Assembly: GCA_008729055.1 (NCBI GenBank)
Contig: SDUX01000002.1
Coordinates: 1,368,496-1,432,495 of the forward strand
Length of the DNA: 64,000 bases
Reading direction: 5' to 3'
DNA from: Pyropia haitanensis
Lineage: Eukaryota > Rhodophyta > Bangiophyceae > Bangiales > Bangiaceae
In this document: positions 41,159 to 53,170 of the stretch, piece after piece
How positions within the stretch are numbered: the first letter of the stretch is position 1
Layout: every line of letters starts with the position of its first letter
The notes under the pieces: generated by a model
What the model saw: the letters and a program-made list of their open reading frames with translations, nothing else
What the model was told of the DNA's origin: nothing
Databases searched by the model: none
Program-made: the position numbers and the translations under genes

Positions 41159-41884
41159 ATGGTCAACTTTGTGTCGCTGGTGTCGGCCATCCTGGCCATC
41201 ATCGCCCTCATCCTGTCGGCGATTGGCATGGCCACCAACCACTGGGTGGACGTGACGGAGCCGCGGTCGACGGCGCCGACGGCGCTGGCGGCCAACCCCG
41301 TCATTACCAACACCGCCCTCCCCGGCCTGACCATCTCGTACAACGTGCACCACTACGGGCTGTGGGTGGGGTGCCACGTGGAGCGGTCGTTTGGGGAGCA
41401 GCGCAGCTGCGCGTACATTGGCAACCGCTGCTACTCGGAGGTGTGCTGGATCCGCAACAACCGCGACACGACGTGCCGGGACGCCAAGGTGGCCCTCGCC
41501 GACGCCGCGTGCGGCGCGTACCAGGCGACGCGGGTGCTCGTGTGCCTGGGCATGATGGCGCTCGTCATGGGCACCAGCCTCCTCGTCGTCGCGTCGTGCG
41601 TCACGTCGGGGCGGGTGGGCGCGTCGGGGGCGGGCGCGACGCTGCTGGCCGCCTTCTTCCTGTGCATCGCGTTTGTCGTGTTTTACGTCAATGAGTACGC
41701 GGGCGTGGACGGCGCGGCCGAGTGGGCCAAGCTCGGCTGGTCGTTTGTGCTGCTCATCATTGCGTGGCCGGTCGCCGCGGTCGCGGCGGTGCTCGGCGCG
41801 CTCGGCGCGGTGATGGTGCGCAACAAGGACGATGGGGTGGAGGACATTCGGTACGACGACCAGCCGGGGGAGCCGGTGTACTAG
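41159..41884 (+). CDS. Claudin/PMP22-like four-transmembrane protein
   Basis: 241 aa from 41159 (MVNFVSLVSAILAIIALILS). Four hydrophobic helices (about 5-25, 124-147, 157-177, 194-219) with both ends cytosolic. The long first loop has NHWVD (27-31) and HHYGLWVGC (64-72) plus five more cysteines (84, 91, 96, 106, 118), recalling the W-GLW-C-C signature of claudins and the PMP22/EMP family. The tail is acidic and ends in EPVY, which could act as a short C-terminal binding motif. Codon use is crisp and the open frame uninterrupted. In a non-animal host the family would act as a small membrane organiser or stress-response protein rather than a tight-junction part. Homology rests on topology and the GLW..C motif. 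Confidence 0.7.
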   Translation: MVNFVSLVSAILAIIALILSAIGMATNHWVDVTEPRSTAPTALAANPVITNTALPGLTISYNVHHYGLWVGCHVERSFGEQRSCAYIGNRCYSEVCWIRNNRDTTCRDAKVALADAACGAYQATRVLVCLGMMALVMGTSLLVVASCVTSGRVGASGAGATLLAAFFLCIAFVVFYVNEYAGVDGAAEWAKLGWSFVLLIIAWPVAAVAAVLGALGAVMVRNKDDGVEDIRYDDQPGEPVY

Positions 41885-42833
41885 AACCAGGGGGGAGCCA
41901 CAAAGAGGGAGGGCGGGCGGGCGGCGGAGCGGAGGGGGAGGAATAGGATGTGGGGCAGCGCAGAGGCGGGCGGGGTGGGGGCAAGACGGCGCGCCTGCCA
42001 CCTCTGCCGCCCGCGCTGTGGTGCGCGGCGCAGGCGCGTCGCGCGGCGTGCCCCGATGCTTCGGTGCGCGTCCTGGCCGCACCGTCGTGCGGCGCGGTCG
42101 ACGCTACCCCGTCTCGCGGGAGGGGTATGCGCGAGCCTGCCATCGGGCCACCCGCTGCCGTTCGTGAAGGGGAGAGGGTGGTGCACGGAGAGGGAGAGCG
42201 TAACTCTGGTGGAGTCCTATGTATATCGCAAGGTGGGGGGGGTGGGGGTGGAGTGCCGAGGAGGGGAGGCACTGCAAGAGGGGAGTGCACGGGTGCGGGG
42301 GGAGGAGAAGGGGGGTCGGTGAGATGGCCGGCTACATTGCTTCCGTTCCGCTTGAATGGCTCCTGTCCGAGCAGAAGAGGCGCCACTCCCGGCTGCCGCC
42401 AAGAGCAACTAGAACGTCGCGGGTAGACCCCGCCGCGGGGCACATTTCTCTCCCTCCCCACCCCGCGATGCGCAGGGCAACACATGCACGGAAGGACGGG
42501 GGGGAGGAGAGCGAGAACCCCCAACCGCGAGGGACGGCAGCCCCTCTTCGAGCCAGAGCCACACCGAGACAAACAGCGGCGGAAACCAAAAAAAAAACAA
42601 GAAACGGGGGGAAGAGCACGCCCCGCGCGGCCGCCCGCGTCCCCCCCTACCACCCCACCCACCCGCACCGCGCAGACGTCACGGGCAGAGCACCGCATCA
42701 TCACAACAACCCAGGCGGCCGCGTCCCTTGCAGGCGGCGGTCTACAAACCGACGCGGCGGCGGGGCGACCCACCCTCCCCACGCGAGCGGGCGCCGCGAC
42801 CGCCGCCCCACCCCCGCCCCTCCTCCCGCCCCC
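41885..42833. other. Intergenic between convergent genes
   Basis: Holds the 3' flanks of the claudin-like gene and of the minus-strand unknown gene. A9 run at 42589-42597. No coding signal recognised. Confidence 0.4.
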
Positions 42834-43101
42834 TCACATTTGCTGGCCGAGCTTGCGGAGCGCCTCTTGGAGCGCCCGCTCCGCGGCGGCGGCCTCCCCC
42901 CCCCCCCCCAGCCCCTCGACGTAGGCGGTGAAGAACGGCCGCGGGCGGGCGGCGAGGCTTGCCGTCACCACCGCCCGCGTCACCGTGTCCACCGCCTCCC
43001 ACCCCACATCGTCCACGAGCATGTCCGCGCCGCCGCGGACGTCGTGGAGCGTCGCGCCCGCCCCCCCCGCGTCGGCAGCCCAGCCAATCGACACCGCGTC
43101 C

Positions 43102-43133
<32 letters not shown>

Positions 43134-43778
43134 CCCATCGGCGGGCGGCGCCTCCCGCACCAGCACGGCGAGGGGGCGGAGCCACAGCCGCTGCCGCTCA
43201 GTCACCGCCTGCACCACCGACGCGTAGAGCAGCGACGCGCCCGCCGCGCACACCACCAGCCGCCGCACGTCCTCCTCAAACGCCGACGCAACGACGCGGG
43301 CGGGGGCGCCCGCCAGCGACGGCGACGCCGCCCCGTCGTCGTCGGCGGCGGCGGCACCCCCGTCGGCCAGGTCCTTGAAGCGAACGTCGGCGGCGGCGGC
43401 GGCGAGGCGCGCCTCGGCCGACACCCCCGCCGGCGGCAGCGCGGGCAGCCGCGGCAGCGGCAGCCGCGGGTCGGCCAGCGGCACCCAGTCGTCGGCGCCG
43501 CTGCCGCCGCCGCCGCCGCCGCCGCTGCCGCTGCCGCGCTCGTCGGGCAAACGGAAAATGCCAAACCGCCAGCCGTCCCCGTCGGGCGGGTTTGCCGCGC
43601 ACGTGGGGGGTGCGGCCGGGCTGGCGGGCGCCCGCGCCCGCCGCTGGCCGGCCGCCCGTGGCAGCCGCTGCGTGGTCGGCGGCGGGAGGGCGCCGCCGGG
43701 GGGGGGGGCCACCGCCGACCGCGCGCCGGTGGGGCGCAGGGGGGCGGCGGCGGCAAAGGCGGCGCCGCCACGGCGCAT
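42834..43778 (-). CDS. Plastid-targeted protein of unknown function
   Basis: 314 aa from 43778 (MRRGGAAFAAAAPLRPTGAR), a transit-peptide-like start rich in Ala, Arg and Pro (1-60). The mature part opens DGDGWRFGIFRLPDE, then ADDWVPLADPRLPLPRLPAL, a helical segment ARVVASAFEEDVRRLVVCAA then GASLLYASVVQAVTERQRLW, and ends with DVRGGADMLVDDVGWEAVDT then VTRAVVTASLAARPRPFFTA. A Gly run sits in the middle. I do not recognise the family, but segment-wise complexity and the intact frame support a real gene. It faces away from the dynactin-like gene across an 800-base promoter region. Confidence 0.65.
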
Positions 43779-44587
43779 GGTGCCCGCCGGTGTGGGGAAG
43801 GAGGGAGGGGGACGAGGAGGGCACACCAAAAGCAAAGCGAGGGACGGGGCGCGCTGCGCCTACCCGCGACCAGGCCGGCGGGACAACCACCGCGGGGGAG
43901 CGCGGCGGCGAGCGGCGGCGAGGTGCGCCCCGTCGGCGGCGCGACGGCACGCAAGAAGAGGGAGAGAGACCGCTGCTGGCACACCGACGGCCAGCGTCCA
44001 AGGGCACAAAGAGGAGCACGGCGGGGGTCGGCGGGGTACGGCCGACGCAACACGCAGCGGTGCGGGCGGCGCCGCCGAAACAGGGGCGGCGGAAGCGCCG
44101 CGACGAGCACTCGAACGCGTCGGCCCTTCCCGGCAAAGGCGGGGGGCGTGGCCCCCGCGGCGGAGCTGCCGCACGGGAGGCTGACGCGGCGCGTGGGGGT
44201 GGCCTGCCGAGCACGAGGGCCCCTCCCGCCAGAGGCCGAGCGGGTCGTTTCGGCCGGATACAGAGCGAGGCAGGCAGATGGTGGCGGATTGATATACGGC
44301 ATTGGGTGGGGGGTGTCGCGAGATCTTTGCCCACGGCAATCTCAACTGACAGTGACCGCCACGAGAGTTGCATCGTTTGGAATTGTACTTGCACCATCAG
44401 CAATTTCTGGACCTGACCCTTTGCCGTGGCGGTGCGTCGTCGCGCCCGACGTTGTCGCTGCCTCTGCCTGGGCACCCCGACCGCCCGTACCCCATTGCCC
44501 CGCCCGGATGGCTGCGCGGCGATGGCCTGATCCACCCCCCTACCCTCCCCCTCGCCTCACCCCGCCTCTCCACCCTTGAGGCCCCCT
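43779..44587. other. Divergent promoter region
   Basis: Head-to-head spacer of 809 bases. A balanced-GC segment at 44290-44425 contains TTTGGAATTGTACTTGCACC and is the probable promoter area; the rest is Arg/Pro-type composition with no gene. Confidence 0.4.
44370..44420 (+). promoter_or_regulatory. AT-rich patch upstream of dynactin-p62-like gene
   Basis: Local AT maximum about 170-220 bases upstream of the ATG at 44588, with TTGTACTTGCACC, comparable to TTTGCACATG near 27534 and TTGCACATCG near 19339. Inferred promoter. Confidence 0.3.
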
Positions 44588-44944
44588 ATGGACCCCCCCC
44601 CCGCCCCCCCTCCGCCGGCGGCGGTCGTCCATTACGCCGTCCCCGCGGCGGCGCGCCCCGCCTCGGTCTGGCGGTCGCCCTCCCTGGGCCTGCTGTGGGG
44701 CTGCCCCGCCACCCGCCGCCTCTTCCACGACGTCGACGCGGTCATCGTCGCGGAGGGATGGGTGTGCCCGCAGAGCCGGCGGCTCATCCCGCCCGCCCGC
44801 GCGGGAGCGGCCGGCTACGCCGGCCGCTCCCGCTACGCCTACGACTGCCCGCTGTGCGGGCGGATGGCGCGGATTGTGCACATTGCGGCGGCGGGGGCGG
44901 GGGCGGGGGCGGCCGGCACGCGGCCGACCGGCACGGGGGCGGGT

Positions 44945-44977
<33 letters not shown>

Positions 44978-46279
44978 CGCACCTTCTTCTTCCGCTGCGC
45001 CGGGTGCGGGTGGGACTCGCGCGCCGCCGGCGCGGTCGCGCCCACCGCCGACGCGCTCGTCGCGTCCGAGGCGGCCGCTGAGCGTACCTGCGCGGCGGCG
45101 GTGGCGGTCGCCGCCGCGGTCGCCGCCGCCCGCCGGCGGCCGGCGGCCGAGCCAGACGCGGTGCCGGCCGCGTCCGTGGCAGCCGCGGCGGGGGCGACCG
45201 CGGTGGACCGCGCCACGGGCACCCCGACGCTCGACGCGTTTATGGCGGCGGTGGCGGCGCGGGAGGCGGCGATGTTTGCGCCCCCGTCGGTGGCCCGCCG
45301 GGCGGCGGCGGCGGCGGCGGTGTCGTCACCGCCGCTGCGGCCGCCGTCGCCGCCGCCGCCCGTGGCCGACCCGTCGACGGTGGCAACGGCGGACCAGCGG
45401 CGGCGGGCGGCGGCCGCGTCCATGACCGCCACTATCACCGCCGCGCTGCGGCCGCCACGGCGGCGGTTGGCGCCCCGCCTGCAGCGCAACTCGCCCTACT
45501 CTGGCCGCTGCGTCGCGCGCCTGGCGGCGGGCTCCCCGTCCGAGTACGACATCCTGCTGGGCGCCGCCCTCTTCTTCCCCACCATCCTCGTGACGGTCGC
45601 CCGTCCCCCACTGCCCTCCGCGGCGGCGGCGACGGCGGCGGCGGCGGTGGCGGCCGGTGCAGAGGCGGCCGCCCCGGGCGTTGTCGGTGCCAACGGCACC
45701 GCAGCAGCGCCACGGCCACCACCCGCCCCCCCTCCCGACGCGGTCGCGACAGTGACGGTGGTCAACCCTATGGTCTACGCCATGGACGTGACGCTGTCGG
45801 CGGTTCCCCCCGCGGCGGTTGCCGCCACCGCCGCCCCCGACGGCTGGGCCGTGTCGGCCGTGGCGGACCTGCCGCCGGCGGGCGTGACGGTCACGGCGCC
45901 GCCCGCGGCGGGCGAGCCGCCCGTCGGCGGCGCGGCTTGGGCGCGTGACGACCCCGCCACGGCCACGTGCCCGCCGGTCGATACGGCGCACCCGTGGGGG
46001 GGGCGGGTCGTCGTGACCGTCCCGCTGGTGGCGGTGACCACTGGCGGGGGGGTGCCTGCTGGCGCCACCGCCACCGCTGCCGCCGCACGGGGAAGCTGCG
46101 GCGGTGGCGGTGGCGTTTGCTTTTCGCTCGACGTGGGTGTGCATTGCGTGGACGGGGCAGACGGGGACGACATGGCCGCCCCGTGGTCGTGCCGCGTGGA
46201 CGTGACCGCGCCGCCTGTGGTGGGGGGGGATGCGGCGGGCAGTGGCAGCGGCGGCGGCGGCGATGGGGGCGACGGGTGA
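44588..46279 (+). CDS. Dynactin p62 (DCTN4)-like zinc-binding protein
   Basis: 563 aa from 44588 (MDPPPAPPPP). The N-terminal third has paired Cys sites: LLWGCP (C39), GWVC (C60), YDCPLC (C87/C90) and FFFRCAGCGWDSRAAG (C137/C140). Animal and fungal dynactin p62 has the same order, ending in the motif ACGFCRWTSRD, followed by a coiled stretch; here LDAFMAAVAAREAAMF fits. Later come PRLQRNSPYSGRCVARLAAG then SEYDILLGAALFFPTILVTV, like the p62 segment before its immunoglobulin-type sheets, and VTVVNPMVYAMDVTLSAVPP. The central RCRxC pair of p62 is reduced. If right, it would be a pointed-end dynactin subunit; given the weak similarity, a derived or repurposed p62-type protein is possible. The frame is intact. 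Confidence 0.5.
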
Positions 46280-49221
46280 GGCGGTGGACCGCCCGACGCC
46301 GTTGGCGGCAGGCGGCGGTGGACGGCGGCCGCCGCCACCCCCCACGCCGCGTGGCAGCGCGGCCTGGGGCTTTCGGAGGGGGAAGCACAAACCCTGACGA
46401 GGGGGCGGAGGGCGCAGGCGCACAGCGTCGCCACGGCCACGGTGGGGGCGCGACCGCGGCGCGGCGCGGCCGTGGCCGTGCTGCCGCCGCCGCGGAGAGT
46501 GGTGCCGTCGGCGCGAGGCGGGGGAGTGCTGGTGGAGGTGCCGCGGCGCGCTGCCGACGGGCCGCGCGGGCGCCGCGGTACCCGGCAGCTACGAGGGGGG
46601 GGAGGAGGACGCTGCCGTGGCCGCCCGGGGACGGCGGCCACGCCGGCGTGGACACGGGCGGCTGAGTCCCGCCCCGGCGCCTTTGCCACTGTACACACGC
46701 GCCGCGTGGGGATGTTGGGGGGGGGAGTGGGGTGCTCTGCCCTCGCAGTCTCGTATCGGGTCGCCCCGCCCCTTCCTGTTGCGCCGGCTCTGCCCTCGCG
46801 CTGAGCGTCGACTGCAGAGTGACCAACCCCCCCCCCACCCTTACCTCCCATCTCGATCTGGGCACGTCCCGTGGCTGGGGAGACACTCCCCTCCCGCCTG
46901 CTATGTACCGCCCCCCCAACCCCCCCCCACCCGACGCACACACCCTCGCTACACCGCCCACCCCCCCGCGCCACCTCCTACGTACGCATGGAGATCTCCT
47001 TACACCTGCATCCCAATGACCACCATTGGACACCCCCCGCAGGTCAGGCACCGGCCAACGGCCGGCCGCTGCGGCGGGGGGGGGACGGGCGCGCGCGTCC
47101 CCGCCCGGCGGCACGTGCGCTCCCCCCGCCGCTCATCCACGTCACCCGCCCGACCGAGGCGGTGGCGGCCCCGCGGTGCGGTGGAGGAGGGGGGAGGTGG
47201 GCCGTGCCAGGACGGCGACTGTCGCGGGTTAGTAGCCTCCCCCCCCCAGAGACCCTCACAAGACGCCCCCAGCTGCCAGCGAGGCCAAGCTGCGTCGACC
47301 CCCCCCCCCCCCCCCCCCCACAGAGTGGCCGCACCTGCCCACAACCGCCGCCAACCCCGTTCCCTCGGCCAGCGCCGCCGCGGCCTTGGCCCGGCAAGTC
47401 CACTCCCCCACCCCTTGTTCTGAAACCAGGAGCGCACTCGCGCGCACGGGCAGCAACGCAGCACCGACCCACCCACACACCCCCCCGGCCGTCTGCCAAT
47501 CGACGGCCCGGTGCGTCTGGGGGGGGCGGTGCCCTCCCAGCCGCCCATCCCGTGCCGGATGACCCCACCGGGCCAATGGGTGCCGCCGCGGCCCGACCAC
47601 CAGCACAAGGTCGTGGGGGGGGGGGAGGGACGGGCCAGGCCGCCCCGCAGCGCGTGTGCCTGTGCGTGCGCGCGCGACTCGCTGGGCGGCCTCCCCCTCT
47701 CCCTGCGCGGGCTTGGGCGACCACCAGCTGCCGGGCGCGGCGCCGCGCCTCGCTCCCACCCCCCCCCCCCCACTGCCACAGCGGCTGTGGTGGGCGCAGC
47801 TCGGCGGGCACGACCCCGCGCCACCACACTCCCCCCCCCCGCCCACCGGTGCACAACAGGGGAGGTGGCTGGCCACGAGCGGAGCGGGGGAGGGGGGCCA
47901 CCGCGGGCCGCGCCCGAGGCGACGCGCAGGGCCCACCGAGGCGCGCGCGCGCGGAGGGGGGGTGGGGACGGCCGGGCGGCAGCGGGCCCCTCCTCGAGGG
48001 CCTCCACCGCCACCGCGCGCCCGCCAGCGCGGTGCCGCTGCCTGCGGCCGCCACCGGCAGCGCGTGGCGGCTGCGCGGTCCCCGCCTGGCCGCGGCGGCC
48101 ACCGCGTCGCGCCGCCCGTGCGCACCGCCCGCCGCGGTGGTGGGCACACCCCCCCCGCACGCCCGCCTCCCCCCTCCGCGCGGCTGTGGTGGTGGGCGTG
48201 ACGCCGCGGCCCGTCCCCTGAACCTTGCAGGTGTGCCCCCTCCACGCCCATTCCCCGGGCGTTTCGTCCCCCCCGCTCACCTTACCCTTTCCCTTGCTCC
48301 GCCCCCCCCCCGCCCCCCGCCACGCCTGGCGGGTGCGGGCTCGCGCGGCGGACGTAGCGGCGGCGGTGGCGCCACCAATGCGGACAGGTGGCGGGGCGGC
48401 GGGGTGAGCGCGACCGACTGGACGCCCGCCGCGCCGCCGCTGGCGACGACCCGGCGCCTGTCGGGTAGGGGGACTGCGGAGCAAGTGGTCGAGGCGGGGC
48501 GCGTGGCCGCGGCCACGGGGGGGGGGGGGGGGGCGGGAGGAAGGCGGGGAGGTCCCTTCTTTTTTTGGTCGCCTCCATCGCGGCGGCGCTGTTTTCTCTG
48601 CCATCGTGTGGGGGGGCGGGTGCGGTGTTTGGGGTCGGTGCGTGCTGTGCGGGTCGCCGGTGGAACCTGTCGAGGCGACGCGTGGCATTGGTATGTTGGA
48701 GGGATGGTTGGCGGGTATGAGGGGGGTGGGGGGGTGGTGGAGGTGGAAGGTGCCGTGGGGGGGGAGATGCCGGGCAGGGGGCGTGCGGTGGCGGCGGGCG
48801 CATCGCCCCGAGGGGCTTTGTCTTTTTGTGTGTTTTTTTTGTTCGTCACGGCTGGAGACTGACTGGCCCGCCGCCTCGTCCGTTGATGGCGTTGCCCCCC
48901 CGGTCCTGCTGCGCGTGCGTTACCCTTCCCCCCCCCCCCTGCCCCCTTTCCGGTTGGCCTGCGCGCCCCAGATGCAGGCTGCCTCTGCTGGCACGGGCGC
49001 GCGCTGTGGTTGCCTTCTTACCGCACCACCGGCCGTCCCCGTCGCGCTACCCATCGTCGGCGTCTAGCCGCGCACTCGCAGGCAGCATCCACTGGTGCAC
49101 CTCTCCCCTCTTCTTTTTCTTTTTCCCTTTTTTTTTTTTTTTCTTCTCTTCCCCCCTGTTTTTTACCTCTCCCCACCTCCCGCCCCCTCTTTTTTTTTCT
49201 ATTTTGTCTGTGTAAGACACC
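46280..49221. other. GC-rich intergenic stretch, no gene supported
   Basis: 2.9 kb between two plus-strand genes. C runs (47300-47322), G runs (48518-48534), CCCCAC strings at about 46920-46970. Open frames up to 660 codons are compositional. The final 120 bases are strongly pyrimidine-rich with T runs (49125-49141, 49190-49198), probably the leader or promoter of the CCCH gene. Confidence 0.35.
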
Positions 49222-52200
49222 ATGGACACCCGCCGCCTCCCCGGTGGTCGGGTCGCGGCCGCGCCTTCGTCTACGTCGGCGGTGGGCGCGTCGCCCCCGC
49301 CGGGCAGCGGCGGTGGCGGCGGGCGTGATGGCCATGGAGGGGGCGGTGCGTGTGGGGGGCGCGGGCCGGCCAGCCGGGAGCGATCCGTGCCACGCCGGGG
49401 GTGGGCCGCGGCCGCCGCGTCTGGGGGCGGCGGGAAGCGCGGCAGCAGTGGCGGCGGCGGCGGGCGCGATGCGGGGGAGCTTCTGTCACCCGTGTCCAAG
49501 GCGCCGCCCGATGATGGCGGCGGCGGTGGCGGCACGGTGGGCTCGTCGCCTAGCCCCACCGGGAGCGCCGTGTCGCTCGGCGCGTCGGCGGCGGGGGATG
49601 GAGAGCCGGACGAGCCGCTGCCGCCGGCCGTGTCGGCGGCCGTGTCGACGCCGCTGGCGGTGCGGGGGGGGCGTGCCGGCGGCGGTGGTGGCGGTGGCGG
49701 CGGTGGTGGTGGCGGCGGTGGCGGTGGCGGGGGGGGGGATGGCGGGCGGGACAGCATTGGCAGCGGCAGCAGCGGCAGTGGCGGCGGCAGCGGTGCCCGC
49801 GACTGCGGCGGCGGTGGAGTCCGCGGTGGTGGTGGTGGTGGCGGTGGTGGTGGCGGCGGCGGCGGCAATGGTGGTGGGGCGGGCAAGGCCCGGCCAGAGT
49901 GCCAGCTGTACCTCCGTGGCCGCTGTCATTATGGCGACCAGTGCAAGTATACGCACCCGCGGCGGGCGGGGGGGGGTGGGGGGTGGGCGGCGGCAGCGGT
50001 AGCAGCGGCGGGCGGCTGCCGTCGACGTCGTCTAGTTGCTCCCCGTCGCGACTGGGCGGGCGTGCTCTCGCCGCGGGGGGGACGCCGACGCCGACGATGG
50101 GTGGGCGGGGGGAGCCCGGGGAGGGGTGGGGGGCGCGGCGCGTATGGCACGCCCGAGGGGGGAGGGGGGGGGGGGAGCCCGCTGGGCGCGTTGACGGGCC
50201 TCGGCGGTGGCGGCGGCGGTGGCGTGTCACCCAGCCCTGCGGTGACGTCTGTGTCCTCGTCGGCGGCCGCCGCATCGAGTAATGTCGGCGGTGGAAGCAG
50301 TAGTAGTGGCGGTGGCGGCGCCGGCGGCGGCAGTGGCGGCGGCGGAGGTAACGGTGGGGGCAGCGGCACCACCTACCCCGTCCGGCCGGGCGTCCAAGAC
50401 TGCCTCTACTGGATGAAGACGGGCAAGTGCAATTACGGTGGGCGCTGCAAGTGGAACCACCCGCCCCGGGACGACCGGCTGGTGTCGGCGCTCAACCGGC
50501 GGGACTGCTTTGACTTTGTCCAGACGGGGCGCTGCCCGTACGAGGCGGCTTGCAAGTACAACCACCCGTCGGGGCCGCTGCTGCGGAGTGGCGGGGGGGG
50601 GGGGAGCAACGGGGGGGTATCCACTCCCAGTGGTGGTGGTGGTGCTGGTAGCAGTGGTGGTGGCGGTGGCGGTGGCGGTGGAGGCGGTGGTGGTAGCGGT
50701 GGTGGGAGCAGTGGGGTGGGCGCACCAGGCGGTGGTGGAGGCGGCGGGGGTGCGCACCCGGCCGGGGGCGGCAGCGGCAGGTGGGCCGCCGTTGCCCATG
50801 GTGGCAGCGCCAATGGGGGTGGCGGCGGCGGCGCCGCCGCCGCCGCCGCGGGGGGCCCGTCCCCGTCCCCCCCCGCGGCGGTGCCCCACTTCCCCACCCT
50901 CCCCCCCCTCGGCGGCGGCGGTGTCACGGTACCATCGTCGGCGCTGCCACCGCCGTCGCCATCCCTCCATGCGGGCCAGTCGGCGCCGAGCCTCGAGGTC
51001 GCCCTGCTCTTGTCGCTGGGCGTCGACGCGGGCGCGCCCGCCGCCATCGGGGGCGGTGCTGGTGGCGGCGGTGGCGGCGGTGGCGGCGGCGGCAGCAACG
51101 GTGGCGGCATTGGTGGCGGCTCACCCGCCGCCCACGGCGGGACCGTCGCGTACGCCGATGCGGTGCGCGACGCGGCGGCGGCGCGGCGGGGGCGGCCGGC
51201 GGGTCCGTCCGACGGAGGGGGGCGGCCGTACAGCTCGGCCGACGGCTTGATGGGCATTGGCACCGGCGGTGGTGGGCCGTTCCGTGGCCACGACGGGGGC
51301 GTGGCGACCGGCGGCGGCGGTGCGCCGTTCCGCTCGGCGGGCCGGTCGGTGCCGCCGCCGCCGGGGCGGTCGGGCGCCGCCGGCCACGCCCACCACCTGT
51401 CGCGGTCGGTGCCGGGGGGGGGCGTGGGCGGCCCGTGGGGGCCCCGCCCGGTCGGCGGGGGCGGGGGGGGTGGCCTTGCCGATGTCCCTTGGCAGCCGCT
51501 GTCGGCGGGGTTGCCGCACCGTGGTGGCGGCGGCGGCGGCGCCATCCCCGGTGGCGGCAGCGGCGGCGTCAGCGGTGGCGGCGGCGGCGGCGGCGGCGGG
51601 TACCTCCCGTTTGGCTCCCACTCCCTCCCCGGCGGTGGGGCCGTGGGCCCGCTCGCGGCGGCCGCCGCCGCGGGCGGCCTGCCGCGGCGGTCTCCCTCGC
51701 CTGACGAGGCGGTGTGGCGGTTTAGCTCGATGGAGCAGCTGCTTGAGGAGGACGATGACGTGGTGGGCGCGGGGAGCGGGCGCGGCGCGCCCACCAGCGC
51801 GGGCACCCCGCCTCTCTTTGGGGGGAGCGGCGGCGGAGGCGGGGGCTCCCCGTGGGGTGCCGCCCCCGGGGGCGGAGGCGTCGGCGGGGGCGGGGGCGTG
51901 CGCCGCCCGTCGTCCGCGACCGCGCCCATCCCCGTGGCGCGCCGCGGCCAGCCGGGGGGGGGGCGGCCGGGCTGGGCCCTCCCGGCAAGGGCGGCGACGC
52001 CGGCCGTGGCTGGGCCGACGCTGCCGGCGGCCGCGGCTGGGGCGCGAGCGGCAGCAGCCTGTCGCGGGCGGTGGGCGGCTCGACGGCGGGGCGGTCGTGG
52101 TCGTCAGGGCTCACAGGCTCCCTTCACGCGGCGTTTGGGGGGGGGGCGCCGTTTGCATCGCGCGGCGGTGGCGGCGGCGGCGGCGGCGGCAACGCCAATG

Positions 52201-52640
52201 GTGGTGGTTCCGGCGGCGGCGTGGCCTCGTCTCTCGGTGCCGTTGGTGGCGGCGGGCTCGGCGGTGGTGGCGTCGGCGGTGGTGGGGGCGTCACCGGTGG
52301 CGGCGGCGGGGGGGGCGGGCCCGGCGTCGGCGGCTGGCCCGCGAGCCTCTCTGCGCACCCCTCGTCTGTGTCGTTTGAGCTGTCGACGAGCCCCTGGGGC
52401 GGCTCCCTGCCGTCGCTGTCCATCTCGCCGCCGCGGCCAGTACCCATTGGCGGGGCCAGCCCGTGGGGGCGCCCGCCCCCGCCGCCGCCTGCCGGGCCGG
52501 CCGCGGACGACGAGTGGGGACTCCCGCCGCGGGCGCGGCGGTTCGCGCCACCCCCTGGGGGTGGGGGGGGGCATCCCGCGCCGCCCGGCTTGAGCGGTGG
52601 GGGGCGCCGCTGGTCTCCCGTGGGGGGAGCGCCGGGCGGC

Positions 52641-52711
<71 letters not shown>

Positions 52712-52897
52712 CGGCGGTGGTGGCGGCGGCGGCGGCGGTGGGGGTGGTCGCCCCTCGGGGGTGCCCCGCCACCACGCGGTGGGCGATCTGAGCGGCCTGC
52801 CGGGGTCTCCGTATGGGGGCTCCCTGCCGGGGCGTTCGTGGGTGGACGCCGCGTTACCGGGGGGCGGGGGGGGGGCGGCGGGTTGGACATGCCCCGA

Positions 52898-52929
<32 letters not shown>

Positions 52930-53170
52930 GGGCGTCGGGGGCGGCGGTGGCCTCGGCGGCGACGGCGACAGCTTCAACCCCATGAGCTACCGCACCGGCG
53001 GTGGCGGCGGCGGCGGTTTGGCCGGCGCGGCGGCGGCCGCGTCGCCCGTGTGGGCCGACCTGCAGCCGTTCACGCCCATGGTCGCGGCCGGCGGCCGGCG
53101 ACCGCCCGACGGGCCGGGCCGGCCAGGCGGCCGGCCGGCGGTCGACGACCTCGGGCGGGTGCGCTCGTGA
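49222..53170 (+). CDS. CCCH zinc-finger protein with polyglycine linkers (frame broken at G runs)
   Basis: Likely RNA-binding protein. The start at 49222 (CACCATGGACACC) is in good context. Three CCCH fingers: CQLYLRGRCHYGDQCKYTH (227-245), CLYWMKTGKCNYGGRCKWNH (394-413) and CFDFVQTGRCPYEAACKYNH (429-448). The last two are close, the first is set apart by a Gly/Ser linker. These resemble the C-x8-C-x5-C-x3-H fingers of plant and animal mRNA-binding proteins. The remaining sequence is Gly-, Ser- and Pro-rich, including STSPWGGSLPSLSISPPRPV near 52384. Frame changes near the G10 at 51954-51963 and the G runs at 52859-52875 each need one missing base; around 49967-50170 the frame may also leave and return. 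The proposed end is 53170. Confidence 0.75.

Noticed and set aside
46871..48862. 663-codon plus-strand frame between the dynactin-like and CCCH genes
   Set aside because: Pro/Arg/Gly composition without domains or a plausible start; G and C runs interrupt any consistent product.
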